Part shown: one piece after another, positions 9,389 through 20,000 of the stretch
Position numbering within the stretch: position 1 is the first letter of the stretch
Layout: every line of letters begins with the position of its first letter
Assembly (NCBI GenBank): GCA_029582155.1
Contig: CM055900.1
Coordinates: forward strand, 47,281,236-47,345,235
Reading direction: 5' to 3'
Source of the DNA: Panopea generosa
Taxonomy: Eukaryota; Mollusca; Bivalvia; Adapedonta; Hiatellidae
Length of the DNA: 64,000 nucleotides
Program-made: the position numbers and the translations under genes
Notes under the pieces: generated by a model
The model's database searches: none
Seen by the model: only the letters and a program-made list of their open reading frames with translations
What the model was told of the DNA's origin: nothing

Positions 9389-11341
9389 GTAACGCATGTG
9401 TTCTTTATACTTGAATAAAAAGTAGTGAACATTTCCTCATATGATTGAAAATGATATTACAATGAATTTATCAAATGTTTCAGTCTAAATGATAGTTTCA
9501 GACATTTTCTCTTGAAGTAACATTGTAATTAATTGTTACTTAAAGAAAACATCCATTTTCGCTGGTCTTAAAGAAATTCAATAGAGCCACCACAGTTGAA
9601 AAGGGAAATAATTCAGTTTATCTTTATAAGAATTCCAACTTTTTCGTTTCCCTTTATGAAAAACAAATTATGTATTTCTAGTAAATTGCTAATATGTAAA
9701 ATAATATGTAAAAGAAGTTTAAAATTGCTTTCAATGCCTTTAGAGCGACAGTAACTTAAAAAAGACGAGATGGCAAATAAAGAAAACCATGTTAGTGCCT
9801 GATAATCTAAAATTTATCAGGTGAAGTGAGAGAAAAAAAATTCAGCTGAATCTGATAAATTTTAGACTATCAAGCACAATCATGGTACTCTATTTATCAT
9901 ATCTATTTGCATGTTTTATTTATTTTTATTTAAAATACCAAAGACTGATTTTTGTCCAGCTTTCAAAATTCAAAAGCAGGTGGGTGCATATGTGGCAAAT
10001 GCACCAGAATATAGTTCCAAATTTGATTGATGAAATATGAACAAAAGTCATTGGTAGTTTTTTATAGAAACTTTTCAACTCTGTTACAATTATTAATTTA
10101 TAGTTATTGTCATTATTAACACACAAACAGTTTTTCAACGGTCGAAAAGATGTGTAAATATGGGTTTAACACAATACGAAAACTGACTTAATCACTTTGT
10201 ATGTTGGTGCATGATAAACCTTCCCTCTTAATAAAGTAAAAGTTTATCTTACCCCCCCCCCCCCTTTATAATGTAGATTAATACATAATGGTATGATAGA
10301 AATTGTTTCTGCTTAGTAATTGTAGTCTCCTTTAAGATATTCCTGATAAAATTTCATATGTTAATTGTTTTATCAAAAAGAAACCTGGGATTGTTTTATA
10401 GGTAAATGACTTTAAGGTCATGGTCAGTGTAACTAAAAATAGGAAAGTTGATTCTGTTCAATAACATGATTGCTTTTGAAATATCCTGATTATAATTTAT
10501 AGGCAAATAACTTTTTATGTCATATACTGTAAAAAAAATCTGAAAATCCTTTACCTATTTCTTCCTGGCAATCAAAAACCAGTCAGATTGTGTTAGGAGA
10601 GCGCAGTAAGGTCATAGAACTCTTATTTGCTATGCTGCTTTCAATGTGAATTAAAAGACTAGGATACTACGAATCCCACCTGGTATAGTTCTGTATGTCG
10701 AGAGTTAATTTGTTATGAAAGAAGATGTGAAAACATCATTAAGGTTTACAGTTACTGTAACCTCTGACCAACATTGACTAACATCAAGATATTATTTAAG
10801 AATTGAAAAAGAGTTTGTTCATTATGTCTCTAATTAAATCCTTACTGAATTTAGAAAGATATTTAAACCTTGATTTTACTTTCAATCTCAAACAGTCACT
10901 GGCACATTTTCGATGCTCTTCTCACAAATAAAATATTGAAATTGATCATCCGTCAAACATTAAGAGAGGAAATAGAATATGTTATTCTGTTTTTTAACTT
11001 CGAATATACTGGTGACAGAAAATGAAGACCATGTATTTTAATGTTTTAAATATAGTCATGTTAGAGAAACATATTTGTATTATTGGTATATAGGACATTC
11101 AGAACATACAGATTTTTACTAATTCAAAGAGAGAATCCAGATACCATAAGAAATATTGCTCTTTTTATAACAAAATTGTTTGTAATAAATATAAATGAAA
11201 CATAGTTTTACATTATACGGTACGATTTTCATACACTTCAAATGTATATTTAGTATATTGTAACACAACTCTGTAAAACATGAATGATTAACAATTATTG
11301 TTGTATTTTGGGGCAGAGTCCTTTATTTACTCAATAAAACA
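9389..11341 (+). other. Intron upstream of the 110-bp array; one fold-back, otherwise empty
   Basis: AT-rich, no credible open frame. It holds the fold-back element at 9785-9890 and a run of about 14 C at 10251-10264. No other repeat stands out. Confidence 0.5.
9785..9890. mobile_element. Short fold-back element (about 35-bp arms)
   Basis: The left arm, from ccatgttagtgcctgataat into ctaaaatttatcag, is matched by the reverse complement of the right arm ending gactatcaagcacaatcatgg. The arms are about 85-90% identical around a 30-base A-rich centre. It could form a long hairpin in RNA. Small MITE or fold-back transposon; no coding capacity. Confidence 0.7.
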
Positions 11342-14300
11342 TGTATATTGTATAGTAACAATGTGATTGTTTGTTCTGTGTTGACAGTGAGTTGAACCTG
11401 GCTGTGGCAGCCCACGTGTCAGATAGAGTTATAGATGAGGTGATAGAGAGTTGTATATTGTATAGTAACAATGTGATTGTTTGTTCTGTGTTGACAGTGA
11501 GTTGAACCTGGCTGTGGCAGCCCACGTGTCAGATAGAGTTGTAGATGAGGTGATAGTGAGTTGTATATTGTATAGTAACAATGTGATTGTTTGTTCTGTG
11601 TTGACAGTGAGTTGAACCTGGCTGTGGCAGCCCACGTGTCAGATAGAGTAATAGATGAGGTGATAGTGAGTTGTATATTGTATAGTTACAGTGTGATTGT
11701 TTGTTCTGTGTTGACAGTGAGTTAAACCTGGCTGTGGCAGCCCACATGTCAGATAGAGTTGTAGATGAGGTGATAGTGAGTTGTATATTGTATAGCAACA
11801 ATGTGATTGTTTGTTCTGTGTTGACAGTGAGTTGAACCTGGCTGTGGCAACACACGTGTCAGATAGAGTAATAGATGAGGTGATAGATAGTTGTATATTG
11901 CATAGTAACAATGTGATTGTTTGTTCTGTGTTGACAGTGAGTTGAACCTGGCTGTGGCAACACACGTGTCAGATAGAGTAATAGATGAGGTGATAGAGAG
12001 TTGTATATTGTATAGTAACAATGTGATTGTTTGTTCTGTGTTGACAGTGAGTTGAACCTGGCTGTGGCAACACACGTGTCAGATAGAGTAATAGATGAGG
12101 TGATAGAGAGTTGTTTATTGTAAAGTAACAATGTGATTGTTTGTTCTGTGTTGACAGTGAGTTAAACCTTGCTGTGGCAGCCCACGTGTCAGATAGAGTT
12201 GTAGATGAGGTGATAGTGAGTTGTATATTGTATAGCAACAATGTGATTGTTCTGTGTTGACAGTGAGTTGAACCTGGCTGTGGCAGTCCACGTGTCAGAT
12301 AGAGTAATAGATGAGGTGATAGAGAGTTGTATATTGTATAGTAACAATATGATTGTTTGTTCTGTGCTGACAGTGAGTTGAACCTGGCTGTGGCAGCCCA
12401 CGTGTTAGATAGAGTAATAGATGAGGTGATAGAGAGTTGTATATTGTATAGTAACAATATGATTGTTTGTTCTGTGTTGACAGTGAGTTGAACCTGGATG
12501 TGGCAGCCCACGTGTTAGATAGAGTAATAGATGAGGTGATAGAGAGTTGAATATTGTATATTACCAATGTGATTGTTTGTTCTGTGTTGACAGTGAGTTG
12601 AACCTGGCTGTGGCAGCCCACATATTAGATAGAGTAATAGATGAGGTGATAGAGAGTTGTATATTGTATAGTAACAGTGTGATTGTTTGTTCTGTGTTGA
12701 CAGTGAGTTGAACCTGGCTGTGGCAGCCCACGTGTCAGATAGAGTTATAGATGAGGTGATAGAGAGTTGTATATTGTATAGTAACAGTGTGATTGTTTGT
12801 TCTGTGTTGACAGTGAGTTGAACCTGGCTGTGGCAGCCAACGTGTCAGATAGAGTAATAGATGAGGTGATAGAGAGTTGTATATTATATAGTAACAGTGT
12901 GATTGTTTGTTCTGTGTTGACAGTGAGTTGAACCTGGCTGTGGCAGCCCATGTGTCAGATAGAGTTATAGATGAGGTGATAGAGAGTTGTATATTGTATA
13001 GTAACAATGTGATTGTTTGTTCTGTGTTGACAGTGAGTTGAACCTGGCTGTGGCAGCCCACGTGTTAGATAGAGTAATAGATGAGGTGATAGAGAGTTGT
13101 ATATTGTAAAGTAACAATGTGATTGTTTGTTCTGTGTTGACAGTGAGTTGAACCTGGCTGTGGCAGCCCACGTGTCAGATAGAGTTATAGATGAGGTGAT
13201 AGAGAGTTGTATATTGTATAGTAACAATGTGATTGTTTGTTCTGTGTTGACAGTGAGTTGAACCTGGCTGTGGCAGCCCACGTGTCAGATAGAGTTATAG
13301 ATGAGGTGATAGAGAGTTGTATATTGTATAGTAACAATGTGATTGTTTGTTTTGTGTTGACAGTGAGTTGAACCTGGCTGTGGCAGCTCACGTGTTAGAT
13401 AGAGTAATAGATGAGGTGATAGAGAGTTGTATATTGTATAGTAACAATGTGATTGTTTGTTTTGTGTTGACAGTGAGTTGAACCTGGCTGTGGCAGCCCA
13501 CGTGTCAGATAGAGTTAAAGATGAGGTGATAGTGAGTTGTATATTGTATAGTAACAATGTGATTGTTTGTTCTGTGTTGACAGTGAGTTGAACCTGGCTG
13601 TGGCAGCCCACGTGTCAGATAGAGTTATAGATGAGGTGATAGAGAGTTGTATATTGTATAGTAACAATGTGATTGTTTGTTTTGTGTTGACAGTGAGTTG
13701 AACCTGGCTGTGACAGCCCACGTGTTAGATAGAGTAATAGATGAGGTGATAGAGAGTTGTATATTGTATAGTAACAATGTGATTGTTTGTTCTGTGTTGA
13801 CAGTGAGTTGAACCTGGCTGTGGCAACACACGTGTCAGATAGAGTAATAGATGAGATGATAGAGAGTTGTATATTGTAAAGTAACAATGTGATTGTTTGT
13901 TCTGTGTTGACAGTGAGTTGAACCTGGCTGTGGCAGCCCACGTGTCAGATAGAGTAACAGATGAGGTGATAGAGAGTTGTATATTGTATAGAAACAATGT
14001 GATTGTTTGTTCTGTGTTGACAGTGAGTTGAACCTGGCTGTGACAGCCCACGTGTCAGATAGAGTTATAGATGAGGTGATAGAGAGTTGTATATTGTAAA
14101 GTAACAATGTGATTGTTTGTTCTGTGTTGACAGTGAGGTGAACCTGACTGTGGCAGCCCACGTGTCAGATAGAGTTATAGATGAGGTGATAGAGAGTTGT
14201 ATATTGTATAGTAACAATGTGATAGTTTGTTCTATGTTGACAGTGAGTTGAACCTGGCTGTGGCAGCCCATGTGTCAGATAGAGTTATAGATGAGGTGAT

Positions 14301-14636
14301 AGAGAGTTGTATATTGTATAGTAACAATGTGATTGTTTGTTCTGTGTTGACAGTGAGTTGAACCTGGCTGTGACAGCCCACGTGTCAGATAGAGTTATAG
14401 ATGAGGTGATAGAGAGTTGTATATTGTAAAGTAACAATGTGATTGTTTGTTCTGTGTTGACAGTGAGTTGAACCTGACTGTGGCAGCCCACGTGTCAGAT
14501 AGAGTTATAGATGAGGTGATAGAGAGTTGTATATTGTATAGTAACAATGTGATAGTTTGTTCTATGTTGACAGTGAGTTGAACCTGGCTGTGGCAGCCCA
14601 TGTGTCAGATAGAGTTATAGATGAGGTGATAGAGAG
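11342..14636 (+). repeat. 110-bp tandem array carrying splice acceptor and exon 5' end, about 30 copies
   Basis: Each unit has about 47 intron bases (ttgtatattgtatagtaaca, atgtgattgtttgttctgtg, ttgacag) and 63 exon bases beginning tgagttgaacctggctgtgg. The intron part holds a branch-point-like tagtaac, a T/G-rich tract and the AG. Copies are mostly over 90% alike; one near 12245 lacks four bases of the T-rich tract. Only the last copy continues into the full exon with a donor. The acceptor gacag|tgag is retained in every copy I read. Confidence 0.98.
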
Positions 14637-14661
14637 ACTGTCAAAGACTCACAAGTCGCTT
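14574..14661 (+). CDS. CARMIL: CARMIL exon (end of dimerisation domain)
   Basis: 88 nt, phase 2 in, phase 0 out, donor gtaagt (consensus). With the split codon it encodes SELNLAVAAHVSDRVIDEVI, then ERLSKTHKSL. Vertebrate CARMIL has SE..L.VA..LSDRIVDEIL..LS..H..L here. This start is chosen because only this last array copy has the complete exon and a donor. Entering at any earlier acceptor reads into the next unit and meets TGA within about 40 codons. Confidence 0.94.
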
Positions 14662-14805
14662 GTAAGTAACATAAATATTCATACCTTTGCTAAGAAGTCT
14701 AATGTTAAGATAGATTACTACCTTTACTGATCCTGTTAAAATATGAAGCTATGTACCTAGGCTTTGTCCTACATCTCATTTCTGGATTCTGCCATCATAT
14801 TGAGA

Positions 14806-15018
14806 TCGGTGTCCAGTTTCACTAAACATCTCTAGCTGAGAATTTTCTCAACTAAAAAGTTTCACAGTTTCTATAAATTATTACTTAAAACATTAAATGA
14901 CAGCACAGAATTAAAGTCAAAACAAATCTGAGGTCATTGATAAGGAAAACACTCATCAGTGTAGTTAAAGTAATTCAAAGGTTCAGTTGGAGAAAACAAC
15001 AAATGAAACTGGAGCCAG
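14806..15018. mobile_element. MITE, TIR family cagtttcactaaacatctc
   Basis: Left end gtccagtttcactaaacatc, right end aaatgaaactggagcc, with internal blocks acagcacagaattaaagtc and aacaaatctgaggtcattg also seen (partly) at 31055-31277 and in reverse at 43393-43650. Non-coding. Confidence 0.7.
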
Positions 15019-15059
15019 GAATCAAAATTTAAACACACTTTTAAAATTGATAATTATTT

Positions 15060-15355
15060 TTTAGCTCGCCGGGACAAAGTCCAAGGAGAGCTATTGTCAT
15101 GACCCTAGTGTCATCGTCGGTGTCGTCTTCTGTAGACACCCAGGTTAAACTTTTGTGTTTAAGTTTAAGATATATATGCAACCACTCATTGGATGTGAAC
15201 AAAACTTTGCATGTGTGTTCACCATCATCAGTGGAACACACACATACAAGAACCATAACTCTTGATTGCATTTTGGCACAGTTATGGCCCTTTTTGGACT
15301 TAGACACCCAGAGGCGGCTTTGTTGGTCTTCTGACAACTCTTGTTATGTAATACT
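15060..15355 (+). repeat. Mollusc-type dispersed repeat with AGCTC head
   Basis: It opens tagctcgccgggacaaagtc, then gagagctattgtcatgaccc, and continues with a body containing ttttggcacagttatggccc. This is a dispersed repeat style I associate with bivalve introns. The overlapping 86- and 98-residue frames on both strands are chance frames within it. Confidence 0.55.
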
Positions 15356-15644
15356 TTGATAATGCATCATTTGTTTTTTTCCCAATAGTTAGATGAGAGT
15401 ACAGACAAATGTTACTTTTATAACTGTGATATGGTAGGCTTGGACAACACAATTTAGTTTCTGCACAAGTAATTTTTTATGTGACTGTCATATTTGTGTC
15501 CACAGTACTGCCCACTGACAAACCCATTCTGGCCAGTCCTGAATATCACCTGTTGTATTTATACTCTTCCTAAGTTCTATAGATTGTGTTTCCCAGGTAT
15601 ATAGTAAATTTTCAGTTATATCGTGATGGTATCTTTTTGGTGTC

Positions 15645-15885
15645 AGTTTGAGACAGTATTCTAAGTGCTACTACACTGGAGTGTCATTCCACAGATACAG
15701 GGTATGATACCCCACTTACTCATAGAGTCACCGGGTTGACCAGACCTAGAACTATCCTCTAAATGTTGAGCACCAAGGGAGGAAGCTTCTAGTACCAATT
15801 TTCAAGTCTTTGGTATGACCTGGCCTTGGATCAAACACATGACCTTTCACATGTAAGGCAGATGCTCTAGCTGTAGACCACCAAT
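15645..15885 (-). mobile_element. tRNA-Gly-like SINE, reverse strand
   Basis: It shares ordered blocks with 8805-9035: ggtatgataccccactta, gaccagacctagaactatcc, gagcaccaagggaggaagc. It ends in a reversed tRNA-like head (ggcagatgctctagctgtag). It sits directly next to the TTAA-flanked MITE at 15891. Confidence 0.75.
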
Positions 15886-15890
15886 ACAGT

Positions 15891-16079
15891 TTAACCCTTT
15901 ACTTCATATAGACGCCTTTTGACACCTCTAATACGGAAAGCATTAATTCATCACGTATCAGCAATTGGTGAATTATGTTTATATTAACTGACAGAGTAAT
16001 CTGAACTCTTCCTACACTGTTTTCAAAGGCCTTCTGTGATTGGTGCGGGAAAACGCGTATCTGTGGAGTAAAGGGTTAA
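15891..16079. mobile_element. TTAA-flanked MITE, piggyBac type (copy 1)
   Basis: Bounded by ttaaccctttacttcatata on the left and gtggagtaaagggttaa on the right. The ends are inverted repeats starting CCCTTTAC immediately inside a TTAA on each side. TTAA target duplication with a CCC-starting terminal repeat is the mark of piggyBac elements. At 189 bp it is non-autonomous. A second copy lies at 45842-46012 with the same interior (aattatgtttatattaactg; ggccttctgtgattggtgcg). Confidence 0.85.
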
Positions 16080-16313
16080 GGGTTTCAGTTTTCATGTACA
16101 TGGATTCATGTTATACATCTATTTGAGGCTTTCTTTCACCTTTAAAACTTTTTAAACACAATATGTGATGTAGGCTAAGAATGTTTTGAAAATGGTAAAT
16201 TCAGAATTTCATATACAGTGCTCTAAATGGTTTGAAAATTTATTTCTAGACTGGATGCTAAGCTTGACCATGTAGATGTCAGATATGATGTATACCTTTT
16301 TCTTGTTTTACAG

Positions 16314-16427
16314 ACCAATCATTTAAACCAGAAGAGGAAAGATGACGCAAGGAAAAGTCAGACAAAATCTCAGAAAATGGAAGACGACGAAGCCAATAGG
16401 CGAACAAAAAGCACAGAGTCTCCGCAG
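16314..16427 (+). CDS. CARMIL: CARMIL exon (basic linker after dimerisation domain)
   Basis: 114 nt, phase 0 at both ends, acceptor tgttttacag after a T-rich tract, donor gtacga. It encodes TNHLNQKRKDDARKSQTKSQ, then KMEDDEANRRTKSTESPQ. The start (…L.(D/N)H…) follows the vertebrate order; the rest is charged, disordered linker and poorly conserved, as expected. Phase agrees with both neighbours. Confidence 0.85.
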
Positions 16428-17045
16428 GTACGAAAACAGATCAAAATATTTGGTTATCGGATAAGAATGTTTTGAGAAATTAATATACAACTAATTCATT
16501 GTTTGAAAGTGGCTTTTTTAATTGGCATTTACACAGCCTGGTGTGCCCATATGTGCTTATCATAGATTGGAAATAGAAACTTGATATTTACTTACTGTAG
16601 TTTTGAATACATTCATATATTTGTACATATACAATATATATAAGATGAGAAGGTAGGTGTGAATGTTTACATTAATTGTTCCATTGTAGAGATAAGTAAA
16701 AGTATTTTTCCTGTTGCATTTTGGGAGTCTTCAAGTTCCCTGTACCATAGTGACTCATCCGTGTGAAGCTAAGCAAAGTTGTACCATTTACAGGTCATCT
16801 GTTGTCTGTCTGTCTGTCCGTCCACTCTTCATATTTGAGAACGATAATATAGGCTTTTCATTTGTTAATGAAATCTTCCAAAGGTAACATTTTGTTGCCA
16901 TAATATGTCTTAATATATGTATAAAATGGCTTGACACACATTAAAACAACTTACTACATTTTAATTTGATCTAATATGTTATAAATAAAAGGAACCATGA
17001 ATAAATACTTAACATGTCTATTTAAATCACTTTTAGGGAGCACAA
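16428..17045 (+). other. Intron before the 54-bp array
   Basis: No gene. There is a degenerate AGCT-family fragment at about 16770-16860 (tctgtctgtctgtccgtcca), otherwise AT-rich. Confidence 0.45.
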
Positions 17046-17049
17046 CATA

Positions 17050-20000
17050 AGGTAAATTGGTGGACTTAACAAATCCCAAATATATCTATACAAGATAAGG
17101 ATGATTGTTACAATGGCATAACACCTAACCTAGATACATGTATACAAGATAAGGATGATTGTTACAATGGCAGAACACCTAACCTAGTTACATGTATGCA
17201 AGATAAAAATGATTGTTACAATGGCAGAACACCTAACCTAGTTACATGTATGCAAGATAAGAATGATTGTTACAATGGCAGAACACCTAACCTAGTTACA
17301 TGTATGCAAGATAAGAATGATTGTTACAATGGCAGAACACCTAACCTAGTTACATGTATGCAAGATAAGAATGATTGTTACAATGGCAGAACACCTAACC
17401 TAGTTACATGTATGCAAGATAAGAATGATTGTTACAATGGCAGAACACCTAACCTAGTTACATGTATGCAAGATAAGAATGATTGTTGCAATGGCAGAAC
17501 ACCTAACCTAGTTACATGTATGCAAGATAAGAATGATTGTTGCAATGGCAGAACACCTAACCTAGTTACATGTATGCAAGATAAGAATGATTGTTGCAAT
17601 GGCAGAACACCTAACCTAGATACATGTATGCAAGATAAGAATGATTGTTGCAATGGCAGAACACCTAACCTAGATTCATGTACGCAAGATAAGAATGATT
17701 GTTACAATGGCAGAACACCTAACCTAGATTCATGTACGCAAGATAAGAATGATTGTTACAATGGCAGAACACCTAACCTAGTTACATGTACGCATGATAA
17801 GAATGATTGTTACAATGGCAGAACACCTAACCTAGATACATGTATGCAAGATAAGAATGATTGTTACAATGGTAGAACACTAGATACATGTATGCAAGAT
17901 AAGAATGATTGTTACAATAGCTAAACACCTAACCTAGTTACATGTACGCAAGATAAGAATAATTGTTACAATGGCAGAACACCTAACCTAGTTACATGTA
18001 TGCAAGATAAGAATGATTGTTACAATGGCAGAACACCTAACCTAGATACATGTATGCAAGATAAGAATGATTGTTACAATGGCGGAACCTAACCTAGTTA
18101 CATGTATGCAAGATAAGAATGATTGTAACAAGTGCAGAACACCTAACCTAGTTACATGTACGCAAGATAAGAATGCTTTTTACAATGGCTGAACACCTAA
18201 CCTAGATACATGTATGCAAGATAAGAATGATTGTAACAAGTGCAGAACACCTAACCTAGTTACATGTACGCAAGATAAGAATGCTTTTTACAATGGCTGA
18301 ACACCTAACCTAGATACATGTATGCAAGATAAGAATGATTGTTACAATGGCTGAACACCTAACCTAGATACATGTATGCATGTAAGTAAGATAAGAATGA
18401 TTGTTACAATGGCAGAACACCTTACCTAGTTACTTGTATGCAAGATAAGAATGATTGTTACAATGGCAGAACACCTAACCTAGATACATATATGCAAGAT
18501 AAGAATGATTGTTACAATGTTACAATGGCAAAACACCTAACCTAGATACATGTACGCAAGATAGGAACGATTGTTACAATGGCTGAACACCTAACCTAGT
18601 TACATGTACGCAAGATAAGAATGATTGCTACAATAGCAAAACACCTAACCTAGTTACATGTATGCAAGATAAGAATGATTGTTACAAAATACCTAACCTA
18701 GTTATATGTGTGCAAGATAAGAATGATTGTAACAATGGCAGAACACCTAACCTAGATACATGTAAACAAGATAAAAATGATTGTTACAATGGCAGAACAC
18801 CTAACCTAGATACATGTATGCAAGATAAGAATGACTGTTACAAAACACCTAACCTAGTTATATGTATGCAAGATAAGAATGATTGTTACAATGGCAGAAC
18901 ACCTAACCTAGATACATGTATGCAAGATAAGAATGATTGTTACAATGGCTGAACACCTAACCTAGATACATGTATGCAAGATAAGAATGATTGTTACAAT
19001 TGCAGAACACCTAACCTAGTTACATGAATGCAAGATAAGAATGATTGTTACAATAGCAGAACACCTAACCTAGATACATGTATGCAAGATAAGAATGATT
19101 GTTACAATGGCAGAACACCTAACCTAGTTACATGTACGCAAGATAAAAATGATTGTCACAATGGCAGAACACCTAACCTAGTTACATGTATGCAAGATAA
19201 GAATGATTTGTCACAATGGAAGAACACCTAACCCAGTTACATGTATGCAAGATAAGAATGATTGTCACAATGGCAGAACACCTAACCTAGATACGTGTAC
19301 GCAAGATAAGAATGATTGTCACAATGGCAGAACACCTAACCTAGATACATGTACGCAAGATAAGAATGACTGTCACAATGGCTGAACACCTAACCTAGAT
19401 ACATGTATGCAAGATAAGAATGATTGTCACAATGGCAGAACACCTAACCCAGTTACATGTACGCAAGATAAGAATGATTGTCACAATGGCAGAACACCTA
19501 ACCTAGATACATGTACACAAGATAAGAATGATTGTCACAATGGCAGAACACCTAACCTAGTTACATGTATGCAAGATAAGAATGATTGTTACAATAGCAA
19601 AACACCTAACCTAGATACATGTATGGAAGATAAGAATGATTGTCACAATGGCTGAACACCTAACCTAGATACATGTATGCAAGATAAGAATGATTGTTAC
19701 AATAGCATAACACCTGACCTAGTTACATGTACGCAAGATAAGAATGATTGTCACAATGGCTGAACACCTAATCTAGTTACATGTATGCAAGATAAGAATG
19801 ATTTTCACAATGGCAGAACACCTAATCTAGTTACATGTACGCAAGATAAGAATGATTGTCACAATGGCTGAACACCTAACCTAGTTACATGTATGCAAGA
19901 TAAGAATGAATGTCACAATGGCTGAACACCTCATCTAGTTACATGTACGCAAGATAAGAATGATTGTTACAATGGCTGAACACCAAACCTAGTTACATGT

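Noticed and set aside
11331-14601. Many minus-strand frames of 68-180 residues
   Set aside because: The antisense of the 110-bp unit lacks stops in part, and three units cycle through all frames. They are shadows of the array.
15041-15359. Overlapping 98- and 86-residue frames on opposite strands
   Set aside because: They lie in a dispersed AGCT-type repeat; both strands are open by chance.
17196-17924. 242-residue open frame repeating an 18-residue unit (also 22687-23367, 226 residues)
   Set aside because: It is the 54-bp minisatellite read in frame. Many copies have ggctgaac (stop), others have indels, it lies inside an intron of CARMIL, and there are no splice sites or codon-level conservation.
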